In this document: positions 55,297 through 60,823 of the stretch, in pieces
How positions within the stretch are numbered: position 1 is the stretch's first letter
Layout of the letters: each line of letters begins with the position of its first letter
Assembly (NCBI RefSeq): GCF_003605365.2
Contig: NZ_QYTU02000017.1
Location: 1-60,823, forward strand
Length of the DNA: 60,823 nt
Direction of reading: 5' to 3'
Source: Siminovitchia fortis
Lineage (GTDB): Bacteria; Bacillota; Bacilli; Bacillales; Bacillaceae_C
Notes under the pieces: generated by a model
Databases searched by the model: none
Told to the model about the DNA's origin: nothing
The model's input: the letters and a program-made list of their open reading frames with translations, nothing else
Translations under genes and position numbers: made by a program

Positions 55297-56058
55297 ATGA
55301 GCCATCGGGCCAACAAAATAAGAAAGCGGATTGCCAAAAGAAGGCGGGCAAGCGGCAGGATAATGGAAAAGCCCAATGAATACATGTATGATGTTCCTGA
55401 TTATTTTTCGGATGATGACCGGAATATTTATGAACCGAAAACAACCCTGCACCCTTTATGGCGGAAAGAAATATTTATGTTAAAGCTGCTCTCGTCCATT
55501 GCTCTCATTTTGATTGTTGGCATACTTTTTCAATCATCTTCTCCCGCATTTGACGATGCACGTTCCATCGTCAAGAAAGCGATGGGAAAGGAGTTTCAAT
55601 TCGCTGCAGTTGCAAATTGGTATGAAAATCAATTCGGCAAACCGCTCGTCCTTTTTCCAAATGACAGAAAGGACGAGGGCATTCAGCTTGGCCAAGAAGG
55701 TGATTACGCTTTGCCTGTAGGAGCGAAAATATCAGAAGGCTTCTCACATGATGGAAGAGGGGTCATGTTTCAGACTGAAAGTACAGCCGAAGTGAAGGCC
55801 GCTGCGGACGGCGTGGTCATTTTTTCAGGTAAAAAAGAGGATATCGGCCAAACGGTCATCATCCAGCATAGCGATCATACCGAGTCCTGGTATGGAAAGA
55901 TGGGCCAAGCTGAGGTAAAGCCGCATGAGCATGTCAAGGGAGGGCAAGTGATTGGAACAGTATCCCCTAATGAAGATGAAAATTATGGTGAATACTATTT
56001 TGCGATTAAAAAAGAGGATGAATTTGTCGATCCGATTCAGGTGATGAATCTTGATTAA
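55297..56058 (+). CDS. spoIVFA: SpoIVFA, regulator of the pro-SigK protease
   Basis: The 253-residue protein has a basic/acidic cytoplasmic N-terminus, one membrane helix (about 63-79) and a LytM/M23-like domain (about 130-250). The HxxxD and HxH zinc motifs are not preserved, so it is a scaffold and not a peptidase. It holds SpoIVFB inactive with BofA until the forespore signal cleaves it. The 3' end overlaps spoIVFB by 8 bases. Confidence 0.93.
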   Translation: MSHRANKIRKRIAKRRRASGRIMEKPNEYMYDVPDYFSDDDRNIYEPKTTLHPLWRKEIFMLKLLSSIALILIVGILFQSSSPAFDDARSIVKKAMGKEFQFAAVANWYENQFGKPLVLFPNDRKDEGIQLGQEGDYALPVGAKISEGFSHDGRGVMFQTESTAEVKAAADGVVIFSGKKEDIGQTVIIQHSDHTESWYGKMGQAEVKPHEHVKGGQVIGTVSPNEDENYGEYYFAIKKEDEFVDPIQVMNLD

Positions 56059-56905
56059 ATATGGGCGGCTTCTGGGTAAAGTCAGGATCCATCCTCTTTT
56101 TTGGGTTGTAGCAGGCATTGCGATTTTGACAGGTTATTTTTGGGAGCTCTCCATATTATTTTTGATTGTTTTTATCCATGAGCTTGGACATGCAGCGGCG
56201 GCACGGTTTTTCTCCTGGAAAATCAAGCGGATTTTGATACTTCCCTTCGGTGGTACATGTGAGGTCGATGAACACGGCAACCGTCCGATTATTGAAGAGC
56301 TGATCATCGTGGCAGCAGGGCCGCTTCAGCATATTTGGCTCGCGGGCGGCGCTTTCCTATTGGAAACTGCCGGATTGATTACAATGGAGTCTGCGCTTCT
56401 GTTCCATAAATTCAATTTGATGATTTTTTTATTTAATCTGCTGCCGGTTTGGCCGCTGGATGGCGGCAAATTCCTTTATCTACTTTTATCGGCAAGGACC
56501 CCTTTTTTGCATGCAATGAAAAAGACACTGATCAGCTCGGTGATTATGTTAACTGCCATTCACCTTATTATGATCATAATCGCGCCGTTCAATCTGCATT
56601 TATGGATTGTTGTGCTTTTTTTATACTTGAGTCTCTGGCTGGAATGGAAGCAGGTCAGGTATGCATTCATGAGGTTTTTGCTTGAAAGGTATTACGGCAA
56701 GCAGTCGGGCATTAAGAGGCTTGAAGTCATTGAGGCGAGAGGGACTGATTTCATCTATCAGGCGATGGAAAAATTCCAGCGTGACTGCAAGCATTTGATT
56801 CATGTGGACAGCATCCGCTCAATGGATGAAAATGAAATGCTGCACGTTTACTTTGCAAAAAAACAGGTGAACGCCCGCTTGAAAGAAATTGTTTCAAATG
56901 ATTGA
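56051..56905 (+). CDS. spoIVFB: SpoIVFB, intramembrane metalloprotease for pro-SigK
   Basis: This site-2-protease-family enzyme cuts the pro-sequence of SigK in the outer forespore membrane. The 284 residues show about six membrane helices, HELGH (His43, Glu44, His47), the second zinc ligand Asp138 in LPVWPLDGGK, and a C-terminal CBS-like domain (about 215-284) that senses ATP. The start is TTG at 56051 within spoIVFA, with AGGTGATG upstream, so it is coupled to spoIVFA translation. Confidence 0.95.
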   Translation: MIKYGRLLGKVRIHPLFWVVAGIAILTGYFWELSILFLIVFIHELGHAAAARFFSWKIKRILILPFGGTCEVDEHGNRPIIEELIIVAAGPLQHIWLAGGAFLLETAGLITMESALLFHKFNLMIFLFNLLPVWPLDGGKFLYLLLSARTPFLHAMKKTLISSVIMLTAIHLIMIIIAPFNLHLWIVVLFLYLSLWLEWKQVRYAFMRFLLERYYGKQSGIKRLEVIEARGTDFIYQAMEKFQRDCKHLIHVDSIRSMDENEMLHVYFAKKQVNARLKEIVSND

Positions 56906-56959
56906 AAGGGGCCTGCCCCCGGCACGCTAAAGTGCTTAAGGGGCATTTAAAAGCAGTCG

Positions 56960-56988
56960 TTGACTTGCAGAAGCGTCTGTGATAGAAT
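56960..56988 (+). promoter_or_regulatory. SigA promoter of rplU-ysxB-rpmA
   Basis: TTGACT, 17 bases, TAGAAT; transcription would start at about 56995, just before the L21 leader. Confidence 0.8.
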
Positions 56989-56989
56989 T

Positions 56990-57101
56990 GCAATGTTAGT
57001 TTGTAGCACCTGTGCTACAACCGCACGGATCGGGTTCAAGTTCTGTCTTTCGGATAGACACCTGTTTTCGGCGAGTCTTAGTCAATAAGGAGGTGCGGCA
57101 T
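56990..57101 (+). ncRNA. Ribosomal protein L21 leader (autoregulatory 5' UTR)
   Basis: The leader begins with the hairpin TGTAGCAC-CT-GTGCTACA (57002-57019). It then has CCGCACGGATCGGGTTC, a TCTGTCTTTCGGATAGAC hairpin and the ribosome site AAGGAGGTGCGG. The layout agrees with the L21 leader known before rplU in Bacillaceae, thought to bind L21 for feedback control. Confidence 0.8.
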
Positions 57102-57410
57102 ATGTACGCAATCATTGAAACTGGCGGAAAGCAAGTCAAAGTTGAAGAAGGCCAAGCTATCTATGTGGAAAAGGTAGATGCGGCTGAAGGTGATACATTC
57201 ACATTTGATAAAGTTCTTTTCGTTGGCGGCGACAACGTTAAAGTGGGAAGCCCATTCGTTGAAGGAGCTACCGTAACAGCCAAGGTTGAAGAACAAGGAC
57301 GTCAAAAGAAACTTGTTGTTTTCAAATACAAGGCTAAAAAGAACTATCGCAGAAAGCAAGGGCATCGTCAGCCTTTCACAAAGCTGGTTATTGAAAAAAT
57401 TAACGCTTAA
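57102..57410 (+). CDS. rplU: 50S ribosomal protein L21
   Basis: The 102-residue protein begins [18 protein letters not shown] and ends in the RNA-binding signature [21 protein letters not shown]. The ATG at 57102 follows AAGGAGGTGCGGCAT. It is the first gene of rplU-ysxB-rpmA. Confidence 0.98.
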   Translation: MYAIIETGGKQVKVEEGQAIYVEKVDAAEGDTFTFDKVLFVGGDNVKVGSPFVEGATVTAKVEEQGRQKKLVVFKYKAKKNYRRKQGHRQPFTKLVIEKINA

Positions 57411-57422
57411 TGGGTTGAGAGC

Positions 57423-57761
57423 ATGATTTTTGTTGAGATTTGCCAAGACGACAAGGGGAAGATCACTTCTTTTACGATGAGCGGTCACGCAGAATTCGCG
57501 GAAAAAGGCCAGGACATTGTTTGTGCCGGGGCCTCGGCCGTAGCTTTCGGATCGATCAATGCAGTCATCAGCCTGACAGGAATTACACCAGACATTGAAC
57601 AGACAGAAAGCGGTTTTCTTTCCTGTACGATTCCGGGGGATTTGCCGGCGGATACATCTGAACGGGTTCAGCTCCTCCTTGAAGCCATGGCCATATCTTT
57701 GCAAACGATAGAACGTGATTACAAAGAATACATCAACATTACTTTTAAAAACAGGGGGTGA
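57423..57761 (+). CDS. prp: Ribosomal-processing cysteine protease Prp (YsxB)
   Basis: Prp removes the N-terminal extension of ribosomal protein L27. The 112 residues carry the catalytic pair His22 in MSGHAEFAEKGQD and Cys34 in DIVCAGASAV, the family's defining motifs. It sits between rplU and its substrate gene rpmA, 12 bases after rplU. It starts with ATG behind GGGTTGAGAGC. Confidence 0.95.
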   Translation: MIFVEICQDDKGKITSFTMSGHAEFAEKGQDIVCAGASAVAFGSINAVISLTGITPDIEQTESGFLSCTIPGDLPADTSERVQLLLEAMAISLQTIERDYKEYINITFKNRG

Positions 57762-57767
57762 ATCAAC

Positions 57768-58058
57768 ATGTTAAGATTGGATCTTCAATTTTTCGCATCC
57801 AAAAAAGGAGCAGGTTCCACTAAAAACGGCAGGGATTCTGAAGCGAAGCGTCTAGGTGCGAAACGTGCGGACGGCCAATTTGTATCCGGCGGTTCCATCC
57901 TTTACCGCCAACGCGGAACAAAGGTTCATCCTGGTGAGAACGTGGGCATCGGTAAAGACGATACGCTATTTGCAAAAGTTGACGGCGTTGTCCGTTTCGA
58001 ACGGTTCGGCCGCAGCAAGAAAAAAGTGAGTGTCTACCCAGAAGCTCAAGAAGCATAA
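57768..58058 (+). CDS. rpmA: 50S ribosomal protein L27 with cleavable N-terminal extension
   Basis: The 96-residue product begins [21 protein letters not shown]. The first nine residues (ending LQFF) match the extension that Prp removes in Firmicutes. The mature tail reaches the peptidyl-transferase centre. The rest is typical L27 ([20 protein letters not shown]). ATG 57768 follows GGGGGTGAATCAAC. A terminator follows. Confidence 0.98.
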   Translation: MLRLDLQFFASKKGAGSTKNGRDSEAKRLGAKRADGQFVSGGSILYRQRGTKVHPGENVGIGKDDTLFAKVDGVVRFERFGRSKKKVSVYPEAQEA

Positions 58059-58065
58059 TAAACAT

Positions 58066-58101
58066 AAAGCTCTAACCGAAATTCCGGTTGGAGCTTTTTT
58101 G
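58066..58101 (+). terminator. Terminator of rplU-prp-rpmA
   Basis: AAGCTCTAACCGAA pairs with TTCCGGTTGGAGCTT; T6 follows. Confidence 0.88.
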
Positions 58102-58150
58102 TTCAGAATACATAAAAGCAGCATCCTGCTCCATACAGTAGTGGTAATTT

Positions 58151-58159
58151 TGTTATAAT
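58151..58159 (+). promoter_or_regulatory. Extended -10 promoter of spo0B-obg
   Basis: TGTTATAAT, a full TG-N-TATAAT element, 34 bases before the spo0B start; no clear -35. Confidence 0.6.
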
Positions 58160-58193
58160 ATATAGTTAATAAGTCTAACTGAGGAGAAAAGGG

Positions 58194-58730
58194 ATGAGTA
58201 AAAACTGGACGATTCTTGAAACGTTAAAATATACTCGCCATGACTGGTTAAACAGACTGCAGCTCATAAAAGGAAATATTTCACTGGGGAAAACGGAGCA
58301 AGCGGAACGGATCATGGATGAAATTGTAATGGAAATGCAGCAGGAGGCGATGCTCTCCAATATCGAACTCCCCCGGTTCGCCGAAAAATTATTAACACAT
58401 AATTGGAATGAATATCATTTCAAGGTTGAGTATGAACTTGTCACATTGCCCAAAAAAATACGCCTGAATGATGACCTGCTTACAGAATGGACCGGCAGCT
58501 TTTTTGAACAGCTGAATAAGGCTGTTTTGCCCTTCTATGAAAATTGCTTATTTGTAAAAATTGAACCAACAGACGAAATGGTACGGTTTCTTTTTGAGTT
58601 CAACGGTATAATAGAAAATGAAACGGAACTGAAAAGTTGGCTGCAGAGCCATGATCAATATCCTGATCAGGTCACTTTTGACCAAGTAGGGGAAAACGAT
58701 TGGCTGATCCAGGCGTTATTTTTCAAGTGA
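58194..58730 (+). CDS. spo0B: Sporulation phosphotransferase Spo0B
   Basis: Spo0B passes phosphate from Spo0F to Spo0A in the phosphorelay. The 178 residues have an N-terminal helical hairpin with the phospho-accepting His16 in TRHDWLNRLQLIKG and a C-terminal domain resembling a degenerate histidine-kinase ATPase fold without nucleotide motifs. The ATG is at 58194, behind GAGGAGAAAAGGG. The spo0B-obg order is conserved. Confidence 0.94.
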   Translation: MSKNWTILETLKYTRHDWLNRLQLIKGNISLGKTEQAERIMDEIVMEMQQEAMLSNIELPRFAEKLLTHNWNEYHFKVEYELVTLPKKIRLNDDLLTEWTGSFFEQLNKAVLPFYENCLFVKIEPTDEMVRFLFEFNGIIENETELKSWLQSHDQYPDQVTFDQVGENDWLIQALFFK

Positions 58731-58760
58731 ACGGTTAGTTGGCAGATTGGAGTGTCAGAA

Positions 58761-60053
58761 ATGTTTGTTGATCGAGTAAAAGTTTATGTCAAAGGCGGCG
58801 ATGGCGGAAACGGCATGGTAGCGTTCAGGCGTGAAAAATATGAGCCAATGGGCGGTCCGGCGGGTGGAGACGGCGGAAAGGGCGCCAGCGTCATTTTTAT
58901 GGTGGATGAAGGCCTGCGAACGTTGATGGATTTCCGCTACCAGCGTCATTTCAAGGCGCAGCGCGGTGAAAACGGCATGTCCAAGGGCCAGCATGGAAAA
59001 GGTGCTGATGACCTGATCATCAAGGTGCCGCCGGGAACGGTCGTAACAGATGAACAGACCGGTGAAGTCATCGCCGATTTGGTTCAAAATGGACAGAAAG
59101 CCGTCATTGCGAAAGGCGGCAGGGGCGGCAGGGGGAATATCCGCTTTGCCACACCTGCAAATCCGGCACCGGAATTAGCCGAAAATGGCGAGCCGGGCCA
59201 AGAGAGGAATATTGTCCTTGAGTTGAAGCTCCTGGCGGATGTAGGGCTTGTAGGATTTCCAAACGTCGGAAAATCAACCCTTCTTTCTGTCGTCTCTGCG
59301 GCGAAGCCGAAAATTGCGGACTATCATTTTACAACAATCAAGCCTAACCTTGGCGTTGTCCAGACGGACGATGACAGAAGTTTTGTTATCGCGGATTTGC
59401 CAGGATTGATTGAAGGTGCGCACGAAGGTGTTGGCCTGGGACATCAATTCCTCCGGCATGTGGAAAGGACAAGGGTCATTGTTCATGTCATCGACATGTC
59501 AGCGGCTGAAGGCCGCGACCCGTATGAAGATTTTATGACAATCAATGAAGAGCTGAAAGAATATAATCTCCGGCTGATGGAGAGGCCTCAAATCATTGTG
59601 GCGAATAAAATGGATATGCCGGAAGCAGAAGGCAATCTCGAAAAATTCAAGGCAAAACTTCAGCAGGATTATCCCATTTATCCCATCTCGGCATTGACAA
59701 GACAGGGATTGAGGAAATTGTTGTTTGCCATAGCAGATAAGCTGGAAGAGACACCGGAATTCCCGCTTTATGAAGAGAGTGATATAGAAAAAGCAGTGAA
59801 CCGTGTGGTTTACAAGCATGAAGAGGCGGAAGTTCCATTTACCATCACACGTGATCCGGATGGAAGCTTCGTAGTCGGCGGGGCGAAGGTGGAACGCTTG
59901 TTTAAAATGACAGACTTTTCGCGGGAAGAGTCCGTACGCCGATTTGCACGCCAGCTCAGATCACTTGGAGTAGACGACGCCCTTAGGGAAAGAGGGGCAA
60001 AAGACGGTGACACAGTACGATTGCTTGATTTTGAATTTGAGTTTGTCGATTAG
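58761..60053 (+). CDS. obg: GTPase Obg
   Basis: This essential GTPase acts in 50S maturation, stress signalling and sporulation initiation. The product (about 430 residues) has the glycine-rich Obg fold (1-158, [19 protein letters not shown]), the G domain ([35 protein letters not shown]) and the C-terminal OCT domain (about 345-430). ATG 58761 is favoured over GTG 58752 since GGAG overlaps the latter. Confidence 0.98.
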   Translation: MFVDRVKVYVKGGDGGNGMVAFRREKYEPMGGPAGGDGGKGASVIFMVDEGLRTLMDFRYQRHFKAQRGENGMSKGQHGKGADDLIIKVPPGTVVTDEQTGEVIADLVQNGQKAVIAKGGRGGRGNIRFATPANPAPELAENGEPGQERNIVLELKLLADVGLVGFPNVGKSTLLSVVSAAKPKIADYHFTTIKPNLGVVQTDDDRSFVIADLPGLIEGAHEGVGLGHQFLRHVERTRVIVHVIDMSAAEGRDPYEDFMTINEELKEYNLRLMERPQIIVANKMDMPEAEGNLEKFKAKLQQDYPIYPISALTRQGLRKLLFAIADKLEETPEFPLYEESDIEKAVNRVVYKHEEAEVPFTITRDPDGSFVVGGAKVERLFKMTDFSREESVRRFARQLRSLGVDDALRERGAKDGDTVRLLDFEFEFVD

Positions 60054-60079
60054 GTCTTCTTTGCATGGAGGGGAGTGCC

Positions 60080-60535
60080 TTGGGGAAAAGAGAATTTGAC
60101 CATAAGTTTTTTTTGGTGAGAGAAGATGTGCTGCCGGAAGCAATGAAAAAAACTTTGGAGGCAAAGGCATTGCTTGAAAAAGGTTCGGCGGAATCCATTT
60201 GGGATGCGGTACAGCAAGTCGACTTGAGCCGAAGCGCATTTTATAAATATAAAGATACGGTTTTTCCATTCCATACGGTTGTAAAGGAAAAAATCATTTC
60301 GCTGTTTTTCTTCCTTGAAGACAAGCCGGGAGCGCTCTCCAAGCTTCTTGGAATCGTAGCGTCCTCCAAATGCAACGTGCTGACCATCCACCAGACAATC
60401 CCATTGCAAGGCAGGGCCAATGTCACCTTGTCATTGGATATTACTGAAATGAATGTGGATATGGATGAACTGCTTGCGAAATTCCGCAGACTGGAATTTG
60501 TTGCTAAAGTGGAAGTCCTTAGTTCTGGAGGGTAA
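60080..60535 (+). CDS. pheB: ACT-domain protein PheB
   Basis: The product of about 151 residues has an N-terminal helical part ([41 protein letters not shown]) and a C-terminal ACT domain (about 75-148: [30 protein letters not shown]). In B. subtilis pheB precedes pheA and is taken to act with phenylalanine synthesis or its control, though it is not a chorismate mutase. I choose TTG at 60080 behind GGAGGGG. A repeat block follows, so pheA, if next, lies outside the window. Confidence 0.9.
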   Translation: MGKREFDHKFFLVREDVLPEAMKKTLEAKALLEKGSAESIWDAVQQVDLSRSAFYKYKDTVFPFHTVVKEKIISLFFFLEDKPGALSKLLGIVASSKCNVLTIHQTIPLQGRANVTLSLDITEMNVDMDELLAKFRRLEFVAKVEVLSSGG

Positions 60536-60800
60536 ATAGAAAAGCGTAAGCGCCTGCCCATCGACGTACAGACTGGAGCGGCTCCGACGAGATAAAGGAA
60601 ACACAACGACGAAGGCAGGCTCAAGCAGCGACGTCCTGTCGCTTCGCCTGTACTAGCACATCCTGTACGTCGCTGGACAATGAGAAAAGCGAAGGCCGCC
60701 TGTTCATCGGCGACAAGCGCTGGCCGCCTCCAAGCGCCACATCCTGTGGCGTCGGTGGCACTAGGACTTCCTGTCCGTCGGAGGTCCAGGCAGTGAAGTC
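60536..60800 (+). repeat. Dispersed intergenic repeat, tandem pair after pheB
   Basis: Unit one (about 60538-60690) has AAAAGCGTAAGCGCCTGCCC, ATCGACGTACAGACTGGAG and GACGAGATAAAGGAAACAC, with AGCGACGTCCTGTCGCT and a GTACAGGATG-type palindrome replacing the GTTGACTTATCG block. Unit two (60691-60790) has AAAAGCGAAGGCCGCCTGTT, GGCGACAAGCGCTGGCCGCC, GCGCCACATCCTGTGGCG and GGCACTAGGACTTCCTGTCC. The latter matches copy 1. Confidence 0.9.
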
Positions 60801-60823
60801 GTTTTTCAGACTTCATTGGCTGG

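Noticed and set aside
1-60823. Insertion sequences, prophage, integrase or rRNA
   Set aside because: No transposase, integrase, phage structural gene or rRNA sequence is visible; only the non-coding repeats and gene remnants suggest mobility.

Overview
The window is chromosomal DNA of a Gram-positive, endospore-forming member of the Bacillaceae. Evidence for this is the sporulation genes (gerM, lonB, spoVID, ysxE, spoIIB, spoIVFA/FB, spo0B), consensus SigF and SigE promoters, GGAGG-type ribosome binding sites with many TTG/GTG starts, a valine T-box, an L21 leader and a PerR-type box before hemA. From murI rightwards the gene order follows the Bacillus subtilis racE-to-pheB neighbourhood as I remember it. 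The gene content and start codons argue against B. subtilis itself. I do not commit to a genus.

Layout. 1-3.5 kb: 5' part of an intracellular subtilisin (minus strand), a small membrane protein, an MFS exporter and a DJ-1/PfpI stress protein. 3.6-8.1 kb: conserved block ysmB-like regulator - murI - gerM - rph - rdgB, then tRNA-Arg(UCU) with its own promoter and terminator. 8.1-21.8 kb: an accessory segment between that tRNA and ysoA-tig. It holds two decayed genes (an FtsX-type permease and an HXXEE protein), a DUF3231 protein, a MaoC-like protein, two YjcZ-like micro-membrane proteins on either side of a soluble GAF-GAF histidine kinase/NarL-type regulator pair, a FusB/FusC-type EF-G-binding protein behind an apparent leader-peptide attenuator, a coiled-coil protein, a secreted SNase-excalibur nuclease, and a lysine-dehydrogenase-like gene beside an acyl-CoA dehydrogenase/CoA-transferase pair. 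22-31 kb: protein quality control (ysoA, tig, clpX, lonB, lonA) plus the ribosome-assembly GTPase ysxC. 32-38.6 kb: the hemAXCDBL operon from glutamyl-tRNA to uroporphyrinogen III and back through glutamate semialdehyde. 38.6-46 kb: spoVID, ysxE, valS (T-box) and folC. 46-47.8 kb: a membrane GAF-GGDEF diguanylate cyclase where B. subtilis has comC. 48-60.5 kb: spoIIB, maf, radC, mreBCD, minCD, spoIVFA/FB, rplU-ysxB(prp)-rpmA, spo0B, obg and pheB.

Across the window a mosaic family of intergenic repeats (about 100-260 bp, GC-rich palindromes, both orientations) occupies at least seven gaps. One lies inside the hem operon and seems to supply the hemL Shine-Dalgarno sequence. The strongest candidate for something not yet described is the leader-peptide plus mutually exclusive hairpins before the FusB-type gene (15.49-15.66 kb). 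Others are the terminator-capped short transcript before spoIIB, the cysteine-bearing cytosolic sensor kinase, and the repeat family itself.
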